Source: Pholiota molesta
Taxonomy: Eukaryota > Basidiomycota > Agaricomycetes > Agaricales > Strophariaceae
Reading direction: 5' to 3'
Length of the DNA: 55,752 bases
Assembly (NCBI GenBank): GCA_014925825.1
Contig: JACGCK010000266.1
Coordinates: forward strand, 1 to 55,752
Below are positions 11,285-21,538 of the stretch, piece by piece (the first letter of the stretch is position 1; every line of letters begins with the position of its first letter). Below the pieces are notes generated by a model. That model searched no databases and was not told the DNA's origin. It saw nothing but the letters and a program-made list of their open reading frames with translations. Both the position numbers and the translations under genes were made by a program.

Positions 11285-11560
11285 TTAAAAGATATGACCA
11301 AGTTTCTTGAGCTGGATGCTAACCCACTCTTTGTGGACATCAGGTTCAGTGAGCACACAAAATATGTCAGCAGCAGTATGATCAGTGCAAATGAAATCGA
11401 TAAGTGCCACTTGCTGTGTCAGGGTAAGCCAATGAGCCTCAAGATTGAGGACTGCAGCCACAGCATTGGTGCAATGGATAGGCGAGGGATTGAGAACTGA
11501 GACTGGCGGAGCAAGTGCAGCTGCAATAAGGCAGGACATGAGTATACTCACGAGTCTCAC
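11285..11560 (-). CDS. Possible Myb/SANT-like Harbinger partner fragment
   Basis: A 91-codon minus-strand ORF lies convergent to the Harbinger transposase, 80 bp from its stop. A stretch HWLTLTQQVALIDFICTDH resembles the first helix region of the Myb/SANT-like protein that PIF/Harbinger elements carry as their second gene. The N-terminal part runs into a MITE relic from 11526, so only the core could be genuine. The assignment is mainly positional; it could be a chance ORF. Confidence 0.3.
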   Translation of the reverse strand: MRLVSILMSCLIAAALAPPVSVLNPSPIHCTNAVAAVLNLEAHWLTLTQQVALIDFICTDHTAADIFCVLTEPDVHKEWVSIQLKKLGHIF

Positions 11561-12452
11561 GGATCCTGACTTGTGAGTATTGAAGTACTAAAATCTCATA
11601 CTTAGATCCATACAAGTAGTTTCCCACAGATGACTCAGATCCACGAGTATTTACTCACAAGTATTGGCAAGTATTCAAGTACTTGTTGCCTTACAGGTAG
11701 AGATGAGTACTTATAGATAAACTTGCAAGTACTTGCAGGGAATCATGTATTAAATAAATTGTATAGACTTATAAAACTCTAAAAGTCCTTTCAAATGATG
11801 CCAAGATTGTATTTTGAGCATAAGAATTGACAAAGTTATTAATAATTTCATTTAAGTAAGTACTTTGGGCATCTAAAAACACTTTTACCTGCAGTTCAAA
11901 CATTAACTGCCCATATCTTTTGCAAACTTGCACATAAATAAAAGACATGTAGATCCACAGAATACAATTTAGACCTTAATATTTGAGCAAGATTCAACTG
12001 AGCTATAATAGTATCTATGTTTTCTAATCTTTTTGACTACTTTAAAGACACTTTTGCCTATGCTTCGTTTAATATAGCCATTGCCCTTTTGCAAATTGAC
12101 GTATGGTTAGATATTTAAATTACCTTTTTAACAAGTATACAACCATAAAATTTGGCTGGAAATTGATTGAGATATTGCAAAATGTGCTCAACCACTGCAT
12201 TGGCTAGTATTTTAGTTGTTTCTCACTCATTTCTCCACTGATTTTTGTTTCTCTGAATTATACTACTCAGATATTACCATGTCAAATACTTTTCAGAGCC
12301 ACAATTAGATAAAATTTAGCATTATGATTATTAGTGCCATAGAGAATTAAATATATCAATATCCACAAGTACTTGCATGAGTATTTGCTATCCTGGAAAT
12401 TCATACTCAGATCCGGACATACCCATGGGAACAAGTGATCCAGATCCGTGAG
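11526..12452. mobile_element. MITE relic with ACTCRYGAGT/ACTTG subterminal repeats
   Basis: The left end TAAGGCAGGACATGAG resembles the TAAGGCTGAGC terminus of the element at 28706-29442. The interior shows the same dense ACTCACGAGT/CAAGTACTTG motifs and a related AT-rich centre (11790-12290). The right end (ATCCGTGAG) lacks a matching TAAGGC repeat and no TSD is found, so it is probably truncated by the hAT terminus that starts at 12453. Confidence 0.55.
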
Positions 12453-12660
12453 TAGTGCTTTGAAGTCCGGTCCAGTCTGGTCTTTTACCCTCAATGGGCA
12501 TGGACCGAGACCGAGACCGGTCTTGCCAAATTCAGATTTTACCAAAAACCGGACCGGACCAATGTAGACTGGTCTTTTGTGGTCTTTTGCGGTTGACAGA
12601 CCAGTCCCAACCGGTTGTGGTTGAGACCGGTTGCCAACTGGTCTAGACCGGTCTTGTGCA
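12453..12660. repeat. hAT-A terminus with GGTC-type subterminal repeats
   Basis: It starts TAGTGCTTTGAAGTCCGG, the same terminal type as the MITE at 8839-9779, followed by about 200 bp rich in GACCGGTC/ACCGGACC. It lies 107 bp past the stop codon of the minus-strand hAT-A transposase, so it is probably that element's 3' end. No exact 8-bp duplication partner was found; the other end is proposed near 55200-55245, where CCGGTCTTTGACACACACCG lies. Confidence 0.55.
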
Positions 12661-12766
12661 ATAAAAATATGCGATAGACGCGACATAGACTTGATTATAT
12701 ACAATTAAAGTAAGTACTGTTGTGTGCGCATGTGCGTAGCCATGTTAGTAAATAAACTATCAATAG

Positions 12767-15421
12767 TTAATACCACCCATTCAACTCTTCTGTTTCGCGA
12801 TCCCATCTTAAGTTATCAATATCGTCACTGAGCATCTCCTCGAAATCAAAGGCGCAGACCTCCTCATGCTGGAAAGAGTTCCATGCCGCCATATCAAATA
12901 AATCAGGTCCCTGTGCTGATTTCATGATGACTAGTTCCTCGAAAACTGTAGGTCCCAGACTTGCATGGCGATCTGTCGCAATCTGTTTACTACCCGAGAA
13001 CATATGCTCGCACGGAACAGATGAGGCCTGAGCCGGAAGAACATCAAGCGCTATACGCGCGAGGGTCGGAAATGACTGAGCATGATTCTACTTGCTGGTG
13101 TAAGTGCATAAACCTGGGTGAAAGTATTTAATATGCTTACCTGCCACCATTCGACGAGATCCACATCCTTCTTTACCGTGCAATGCATTGTTCCGAGATA
13201 GTGGCGTAATTCGGATGCCCATCCCTCTTCTACATCATCAGAGAGCAGAGTTTCACGATGCTTGTCGAATTCTGATTGTTCGCCGGTATTCTCTGAGTCA
13301 GGTTCAACGGGCGCCTCATTGGGAGAGAAAGAGGGAGCGGCCGAACGTTGTGCATAGTACTGAGACATCTAATAGTTCATATACAATTAGTTGAATACTG
13401 GTCATAAAATAGAACTGGCTTTAGATGGCATACCGTTCTCTCGACGACCTGTTTGGCTTCGTCTTGCCAGTCTCTAGCATCAAGATTACCTGCTTTAATC
13501 TCTGCCGCTTGCTCCTCAGGACCACCCCATGCGACTTTGATGTAGTTGAGCTTGTAATATGGATGAAGTACTGTAAAATGTTCATTAATGTTCGTTGAAT
13601 TAGTTAGATTTAAGCCTTACCAAGCGCTAGAACAAAGCAAGGCTTATCATCGAGGTGCGAATAATACTTTCCGAGCTTGTCCAAACCGGCTTGGAGGGCA
13701 TCCTTGTAGAGGGAATACTTCAGACTGTCGCGCTTCTTTTCCCATGCGGATTGAAGCTCTTCGAGTGCGGGAAGCACTTGCCAGAGGGTAGGTTGCTTTT
13801 CAGAAGAGAAACATTGCTGGATTCGGTTTGAATCCTATCTTATAGATAAGTAAAATAGTAATAACGTCGAGACATGAGAGACTTACCCCGAGTATATCGC
13901 GTGCGTCAACAACGCGTGTCCAATCTTCATCGACCCGACGACCATCTTGAAAGCGGACCATGGAATTTTCTTTACGGGGTGATTATCATGCCGTAACATA
14001 GTGATTGGGCCATACATCTCGTCGGCCGATGTCAAGAACAAGGTGATAGGCTATTGAATATATCAGCCCCGAGTACAATGCATTGAAACTGATCAAATGC
14101 TCACCTGACGGAGTTTGTTGGCCTGGTCCAACATTCTGTATGCAGTTCCCCATCGAATGTTGCTGTGTAATGGGATTTTCAAAGCTTCGGGGAGTCCACA
14201 ATGGAGCTGTGTACTGTAAAAGTACTCAATGCGTTGTCCGGATGCCTGAATCTAAAAACACATGAGAGATGTCTGCATAAGAAACAAAAGAATGTTCTGA
14301 TAATGTAAATTACATACCTTGATAGCGAGCGTGCGGATAGCAGCAATCACATCCAATGAGCCTCCTAGAATACGATTGTCCAGCCGGGTGGATCATATTC
14401 CCATATTGCTGTCGCATTTTCGACAGCGGCTATCTTTGTGATATGGGACATAACATCGATGTTCCCAAGGTTGACCACATGGGCAAGACAGCTAAAAATA
14501 CCATTCAACATGTTGTAAGTTCAAAATAAAATGGTAACATACGGTAGCTGTAGTTCATTGCTATTCCACTCAAGACCTCGACGGATGTGGATGTCCTCGA
14601 TTGTCTTACAGGTAGTGTTGTTATTCCCTGTATTATCCATGGTTGCGCCAAAGAGCTAATGGCGCATGATCAATGACATCAGAATCAACGAACGCGTGAG
14701 ACATTGAATGATGAACAGATAACCGAGATAATGCACCTTTGATGCCTCCTTGTCCATAATCCCAACACGGTCAAGCACTCCTACCGTGTATCGCCCGAGG
14801 TTTTCCCCAGTGTGTGCACCTGACAGCACCTTGAATCCTATCACCACTGACCACATCTTCCATTTCCCATCCTTTACCTCGATCCAGTGTGCCGTCACTC
14901 CAAGGAAGCTCATCTTCATTGTATCGGCCGACCACACATCTTGGGTGATTGATACCTTGCCAGGTGACATCTAGTACCAAGGTAAGTCTCTTGTATCCAT
15001 CCATATAAGTACCAATGACTCACCTTTATCGATTCTTTCAGGTCTTTTATATGCTTGACGAACATGTTGTGAAGATGCACTGCCACGTTGTGGGAGGTTG
15101 GAAGGTCTGAAGTTGTTGACTTCGGCCTCATCGCGACCAGCGAGTTTCGAAATGCAGGATTGTCAGCGAGGGCCAGCGGCTACAGGTGCGTGTTAGCATT
15201 GCTGTGATGTCTATGATTGTACTGATGATATACCTGGTTGTTAGTCGCTATGAGCTTGACGACGGCATGAAGAACTCCCTCTCTCGTGAACTCATGTGGG
15301 CCGGTCACTGCCTTAAAGTCCAACTGCTGCTGTTTCTGCTTCTCTGTCAACTTTCCCTGCTTTTCGGCCTCTTGCTCCTCCTCCATGATTTTCCAAATCT
15401 CTCACGGGATCGCCCAATGGT
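12767..15421 (-). pseudogene. hAT-A transposase, 3' two thirds (catalytic core and dimerisation domain)
   Basis: Minus strand, at least eight exons with short introns. It opens (after the break at 15421) with PREIWKIMEEEQEAE, then ITQDVWSADTMK (first catalytic Asp region), TMDNTGNNNTTC (second), CLAHVVNLGN, RWGTAYRMLD and HPYYKLNYIKVAWG. It closes with the hAT C-terminal dimerisation motif (ARIALDVLPAQASSVPCEHM, then FSGSK) and a stop at 12767. This is a cut-and-paste DDE transposase of the hAT superfamily. A one-base deletion near 14385, within a CCCGG, shifts the frame. The N-terminal third lies 31 kb to the right at 46384-46723 and 50473-50827, because an LTR element inserted at 15421/15422. 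Family certain; activity excluded. Confidence 0.9.
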
Positions 15422-15796
15422 TGTGACGCCGGGGTCACTACATCGTCGTATGCATGACCTCTCCTGTCAGCCACCTTTTGTTAATCTTATCTTATCTCTT
15501 GCTGCACGTGATGTTTACCTTTATTTACTCGTACCATACTCTTAGTCTATGGTAGCATCATGTATATCTCTTTAGCTTACTATAATATTCTCTTGTCTTG
15601 CTCACCGCGCAACGCGCCCTCGGCTGTAGAGCCGCTACTCTAACCCTCGCCGGCTAAGCATCCTGTAACTGCTTCCCTGCTGAGGGTCACACAGCCTCAA
15701 GACCAGAGACACAGGACACGAAGCGGCCACGTCACTCAAAGAGACGTGCCCGCTTCCCTTCACGCACATGGAGTACATTATACGCTGGACGTCACA
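15422..15796 (+). repeat. 5' LTR of the chromovirus
   Basis: 375 bp, TGTGACGC...GACGTCACA. Same length as the 3' LTR with six differences (about 98.4% identity), all transitions at CpG positions and no indels. The 5-bp duplication ATGGT precedes it. Confidence 0.95.
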
Positions 15797-15797
15797 A

Positions 15798-15810
15798 TGG
15801 TGGGGCACCG
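15798..15810 (+). other. Primer-binding site
   Basis: TGGTGGGGCACCG begins two bases after the LTR and would pair with a tRNA 3' end reading CGGTGCCCCACCA. The donor tRNA cannot be named from the window. Confidence 0.8.
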
Positions 15811-16165
15811 CGGACTCCAGCCGTCGTGTGCCTGGAGTCCTGCCCCGTCGAAGGACACTGCCCAGGAGTGGAGGACGTGGAGGGACAGGTGATCAAGCGT
15901 TCCGGCGCTATCGATCATCCCTCTCCACTTCCACCATCCTATGGCGGAAATCTTTCGACTTTACCATACTGTTATCTTCCGCCGGACGGACCTTCGACTC
16001 CTATCGACAGGGGGGCAGATCACGCCATCGGGTACTGCTGGAGCGGAGCACCGTAGAGGGAATGAGAACTACTGCTAACGCGGAAAGTTCTCCCTCTCCA
16101 TGGCCAACCCACTCAAGCAGAAACCTCGCTGCTTCTTGCCCACCCTCTTCCAAAGGTCAACTAAC
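15811..16165 (+). other. Chromovirus leader / 5' internal remnant
   Basis: About 355 bp of internal sequence between the primer-binding site and FB-B. It holds only short ORFs (for example 15826-16056) without a recognisable Gag motif. The rest of gag, protease and reverse transcriptase does not resume on the far side of FB-B, where coding sequence restarts in RNase H. Confidence 0.6.
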
Positions 16166-16600
16166 CACTAGTATCCGTCAATATCATGTATGGGGCCTTG
16201 CTTGCTACCCGTAAAAATGTATGCATCCAGAGCGGTAATTCAGCTAGCACAGCCACTCCACCTAGCTGACTTTGAAAAATCTTTGCCACCATCCAACTCT
16301 TCAATCACCTGATCCCCTCCAGCCTATTGCTGCTCACCTCCCGGCATTGTGCTCATTGCCCGACACTGCCTCGACGCTGTGCATAACTTGCTCGTCGCTG
16401 TTGTCAGGGTCATCCAAAAAAGGCAAGTCCTCAAAAATCGAATTTCCGCAGCCTACAAAAATTTCATTCACCTTGGAGAATTTCAGGGTCATTCCAAAGT
16501 TCCCACGAAAATTGATATAAAATAGTTGTATTGCAAATAATCTAAATATACATTTAATATGCGAAATATACTACTGGGCCCCGCTCGCTACGCGCTAGCG
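16166..16600. repeat. FB-B left terminal inverted repeat
   Basis: It pairs with 30830-31248. Shared blocks include the GCATCCAGAGCGGTAATYC region, CAGCCACTCCACCTAGCTG, GTTGTCAGGGTCATCC and AATAATCTAAAT. The GCATCCAG and AGGGTCATCC blocks also occur in FB-D and FB-A. Confidence 0.85.
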
Positions 16601-17480
16601 CTCGCCACGCCCGCCGAGCGTGTTTTGTCTCGTCGCGCTCGTGCCCGTGCTCGTGCCCGTTGTGCCGTGCTGGTTGCGCAGGCTCGTCCAACCATCCGCT
16701 GCCGCCCTACCCAAGCGCTCATTGCACCTGCTCTCGTCGTGATCGCCGTCGCCGGCCTTCCCACAGCTGTCGCTTTGTCGTCGTGGTCGCTGGTCTACCG
16801 GTGAGCGAACTATGACGTGGGCAGGGAGATGGGGACTTACCTGCGTAGTACTCACGTCCGCGCTCGGGCACGCGTCGTACTCGCTGTGCTGCACGGCTCA
16901 TCGCGCCGCCGTCGTCATCGTCATGCTGTCCGTCACCAGCGGTAGTGTTGTCCGCTGTCGCGGCCGTCTTCACGTTGTTGCCGCGGCCGTCTTCATGTCG
17001 CCGCCGCGGCCGTACCGTCGTCGCTACTGTCGTCATCGCCGTCGTAGTACCGTCGTCGCCGCTGTCGTCGTACTGTCCGCTCGCCGTCGTCGCCGTCGTC
17101 GGTCACCGCTTTTGTAGCCGTCAACGTACCGTCCGCAGCCGTCGTCGTCGCCATCACCATCGTCATCGTACTGTCCGCCGCCATCATGGCCGTCATTGTC
17201 GCAGCCGATTATGCCGCCGCCGCCGCCGCCCTGGGGCGAAAAGTTGGTGTTGATGTTGGGGGCGGGGGGTATGGCGCGCAAGGGAGGGCTGTACGGCTGT
17301 TGGAGGTCAGCGGAGAGGGGGCGAATGGACGGACATACGTGTCGTCGCTGCCGCCGTTGTCGTCGCTGCGTACCGTCCGCCGTCGTCGTACCGTCGGGAC
17401 GAGGAGACGGGTTGGGGGTGGGCGGTCGCTATTGGCGGCCATGGTAGGTGGGGGCTGGTGACAGCCTCGCCCACTGTATC
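16601..17480. other. GC-rich simple-sequence arm of FB-B, no gene
   Basis: Dominated by CGTCGTCGCC/GCCGTCGT trinucleotide-like repeats. Long ORFs on both strands are compositional (Arg/Ala/Val repeats) and carry no motif. Confidence 0.6.
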
Positions 17481-17714
17481 CTGCAGGTAGGGGGTTCAGA
17501 TGGGTGCAGCAGGGAGGACTTGGGTGCGTACCTGTTGGATCTCCCGCTCCCGGGTCTTCCCTTCGCTCTCCAGGCCCCCTTTCCTTCGTCTTGCGGCACA
17601 CGAGATTGCGGGTATGGTCGAACGAGCTGAGGAATGGCACAGAGGTGGTGGGGTGGTGATGTTGAACGTTGAACTTCGATGTTCAACAATCAACATTCGA
17701 TTCAAGCTCCGCTT
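17481..17714 (-). other. GC cassette copy 2 (left side of FB-B core)
   Basis: Read on the minus strand: AAGCGGAGCTTGAA (17714-17701); a hairpin of GTTGAAC with GTTCAAC (17687-17668); the block AAGGGAAGACCCGGGAGCGG then GAGATCCAACAG; and an intron-like segment at 17531-17481 (GTACGC donor, CTGAAC, CTGCAG acceptor, 51 nt). It has the same order of parts as 7410-7712 but in a different element, and it faces away from the FB-B core. Confidence 0.6.
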
Positions 17715-18625
17715 CGGCCAATGCTGAGGCGAAGCCGCTCGTCGTCGTCGTCGTCGATCTCAGACTTCCCACCGTATAATCACAGTTTATATGAGCTAGA
17801 TAGCTTTAATATACATTCAAGGACATATATCCGAAGTAAAATTATTTTATTGAATGTTTCTACATACGGAATAAGCCAATATGTCGCGAAGTCACCACAC
17901 CCAACAACGACTTACATGATTAAACACCTTCCGATTCCCAAATTTCCATGGCTATTGGTTTTATATACTGATATTACCAATGGGTCAAGTCTTTTGTTAA
18001 TTGGATGCTCTTCTAACGTACGGAAACCTATAGAATGAATAAATTGTTGCAAAGTTACCATGTGTAGCAAAACTATATTTACTAAACACATATTTGAATC
18101 AAATGGGTGTCCTCTTAAATTACCCTAGAGTTCATGATCATGGAATAAATATGTCAATGAACAGAGCCTATAAGTTCTCTTTTGAATTACCATGCCGTAT
18201 GGTATGAGTCGAGTGGCATATAATATCAAACACCGTGATAAGCGCCCATCAAGCGCCGAATTAAATCGATGCACGTTTGAACGAATTGCGCATTCTGGAA
18301 TTTCCTATTGTAAGTTTTATAGATAATAGAAATAAGAAGAACTTAAACATTATACTCATACCAGCAAACCAATTTGTGGGATGTATATGAATAAGGAATG
18401 TACAAGAGTGGAAACATGTGTATAGCGCAGATCAAGACCGTGGTGGCATTGCAACAGGTATGTTCATTATATGTGGCCCAGCATCTAAACATCTCGTTTT
18501 ATTCCATAAGTATGTACCTATGATAGCCATTAGCTTATATATAGCCTAGCTAGCGCCAATTCGAGCTCCAAGTTGGTGGAATCGTCGTCGTCATCGTCGT
18601 CAGCGGCGGCGCTCAGCGTTTGCCG
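17715..18625. other. AT-rich core of FB-B with inverted ends
   Basis: The edges are inverted repeats: GCTGAGGCGAAGCCGC plus (CGT)n on the left, and (CGT)n plus GCGGCGGCGCTCAGCG on the right. Together with the adjoining cassettes they form an imperfect inverted repeat of about 50 bp or more. The interior has no ORF with a motif. Confidence 0.5.
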
Positions 18626-18679
18626 AAGCGCCGCTTAAATTCTTTGTTGATTCGTTCAGTTGAACTTCAACCATTCCAC
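18626..18679 (+). other. GC cassette copy 3, first part (right side of FB-B core)
   Basis: AAGCGCCGCTTAAATT is followed by short dyads (GTTCA with TGAAC at 18654-18665). The cassette is cut here by the 10-kb transposon and the MITE and continues at 29451, where the conserved AAGGGAAGACCCG block lies. Confidence 0.5.
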
Positions 18680-21538
18680 ATCCTACCAGGCCCCGGGAAG
18701 CTCCCTATGTTTCCTGTCCGCGAAATCGTCAAAAATCGGCATCAAATACGCAAATTTTTGGCCGTCAGATACGCAGATTTGGACAGAGGTTGTCACGTGA
18801 ATTCCAAAAAAGGAAATTTCTTCAATTCCTCCAATTTCGTCGTTGGAACGGTAAATGGTGGCTTTAGGCCATGGATTGAGCGCTTAAAATACTAGTAGAA
18901 TGATGTAATATAACTACTTGTTACTTTCCACCTTTCTACCGCCTGGAATTCGAATTTTCAAGGGTGCTGTTTCTGCAATAACTGACCGAGTGCTCTGAAT
19001 AGCATTCCAATAAGAGGCTGCACGTGGGGAAAGAGCCTTGCGTGTGCTGCTGTCGCCAGTGTCTCTAAGCGCGTTCTTCCCAAGGTGGTAGACAATATGG
19101 TCCGCGGGTGCATGGGTATGGAGGTGGTATTTATGACTTCCAACGCAGCACGTAAATTCCGGCACTGCTTCCCCAGTTTCGTTGTCGTCATCATCATCGC
19201 AAAGATTTGCTGCAACGGACTGTAAAGAGTTTTATTAATGTTGACATAGAGCAAGATTATAAATGACGCACAAGTTCAAGAGGTAGGAATACTCTGAGAG
19301 AGATCCAAGAAAGACCTTGTACTGTTAAAACATTGTCGACAGATCCATGACGAGAATTAGCGCCACGTTTGTAGATGTCGAGAACTTGGCCGATATAAAA
19401 GCACCTTTCGGATCGCATGATGAGAAAATTATCGCGCTGAAGAGGGAAAATTGCCGTGACATTTTTCAGCGCAATGTTCGGAAGCTGGGGTGGCGCAGAG
19501 CCAAGCCTCGAACCGAGAAGCAAAGCGTTAGCCTCCAAGGTTTTCTCGATTCCTTTAGCCACGGTTTCCCATCGCCACTGCCGCGCCTTCTTTTGGTCGA
19601 ACTTCTTTAACTCGGGGTTAACTTCCTGAGCGATTCGAAGGCGATGGGCGGCTTCTTGCGGCGATAATTTATTTTTGTCGACCTTCTCAGTTGCCGCTGA
19701 ATCGCAAGCTAATACTTTCTTTAGTGCGTATCTGGACCCCACAACAATCGAGCGTTCTGACTTGATTCCGGTGCCCGACTGGTGAATCGCTCGATTTCTT
19801 ATAATCTGCTTTACGGACGCCGAGTTCGATGTTGCGTCAAGAAGGTCACTCGCAGGCGCACTTTCAATAGTAGATGGCAAAGAGTTCAAGTTCGAATGCA
19901 AGGTTGGAGATCGAGGTGGAGTGGATGGTGTGAGTGGAAGGCCAATTTCACTGGCGACAAGACCTGATTCAGTCAGAATTTCGTCAAGGTCGCCGCATAG
20001 AGCTGCGTAACGCGCAGTATCAGTGGCAGCCAGCTTGGTAGCTATGTTGACATCCTCTGTCACTGCTGAGGAGGATGACTGAGACTCTCCTCCGAGATCT
20101 TGCTCGGACCCTTCGTTGTCGTCGTCTTCGAGAATTTCTTCTTCGCTGATAAAGTCGTCAGTGCCGTTATTTGCATCTTTGTCTGCCATTTTATGTGAAG
20201 TGGATGCTCCTAGTGGACGTAGCGTCAAGGGTTTCTTGGGATCGAGGCGTGGAATAGGAATGAAAAGAATATCATGGCAGATATGCCTCGCTTCGTCATG
20301 GGCAACCTTGACAAGCTGGTTGAGGATGTCGCGCGATAGGGTACTGGGCTGCGGTTTCTCTTGCGATGTCTTTCGCATGTCTGTTTCATGGTCAAAAATA
20401 TATCCTGAGGCCGAGTCTCGCTCGCGTTTGGATTTGAGGATTCCTGACTCGAGAATTCGTTGGCGGACCATTGTGTGCTGCACGATTTTGAGAAACTCAG
20501 CATATGAAAAATTGGGGAGGAGTTGTCGTGCTATGCCAAAGAAGTGTTCGACAAACTCGGTCCCAAAGAGCCAGGGACAGAAAGGAATGTCAGGGTAATA
20601 TAGGCTATATGCGAGCGCCAGGAGAACGAGCGTATCACAGAGTCGGTTAAAAATCTGGAAGCTAGCAGGAGAGATGAATGATCGAGAGACTGAGTACAGA
20701 TCTGGTAAATGCGTCGACAGGTTTTCAATGTGTCGATGCCAGTAATGAAGCCAAAATCTGGCGCGAAGAGCAGCTACAACACGCTCGTTGACAGCCATCT
20801 TTGGATTCATCCAAGCCTCGAAGAGTGAACCCATAATGAAGAGGTAGGCAAATATCCCTTCAAATCCAGGGCGAATAGTACTAGTGGCATCCTCGCCGGT
20901 GTCGCCGCCAGCTTCATTAGTACTTGGAGAGCTTGTTGTTGTCGCTTTTAATGCATTGAAATTTGAGGTGAAACATACATCTCGCGGCACCATCGTCCTG
21001 TTTATCCACATTTTCAACATCTCGAATGACAAGACCCGATCCAGGAATGCGGTAGAGATCGACAAGTGACTGGTTGACGAGGTGACCGACTCCAAGACTA
21101 GCTGTGTGCGTACCGTACTGAGGTTGATTGTGGCAAGTCTTTCGTGCATGCGGCGGATCTGTGATCGAAATTAAAGGCCCAGTACCAGTAAAAACAGGTA
21201 TGCTCAAAGAGATGCCGTAAAGGGGGTACTGATAGGTCAATGGTGGCTCTTCGGATTGTTCATGATCCATCTGTAGTTGAGCAGCAAGCTCAACAGCAGC
21301 ACCATCTGCAGCAAGAGCAATCAATGGGAGATTGAGCTGTCGTGCCATCGCCTGAAGCTTCAGATGTTGTCCATGAATTGTATCAGCGTCTTCTTTTCCA
21401 TTTGTCGGGAGAAGCGCGACTACAATAGAAGGACATCCAGGAAGTGGAACCTAAAGAGTAATGAATAAGTAAGCTATCACAATTTAATGTGTTAATAGGA
21501 CCTACTCTTGAGATTATTGCGCGAGCCTGTGTGGCATG

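Noticed and set aside
16559..17281. Several 70-140-codon ORFs in the FB-B GC arm
   Set aside because: Composed of CGT-type repeats; codon content follows composition and no motif is visible.
19347..20598. Plus-strand ORFs of 87-160 codons
   Set aside because: Shadows of the Ulp1/RNase-H transposase exon on the minus strand.
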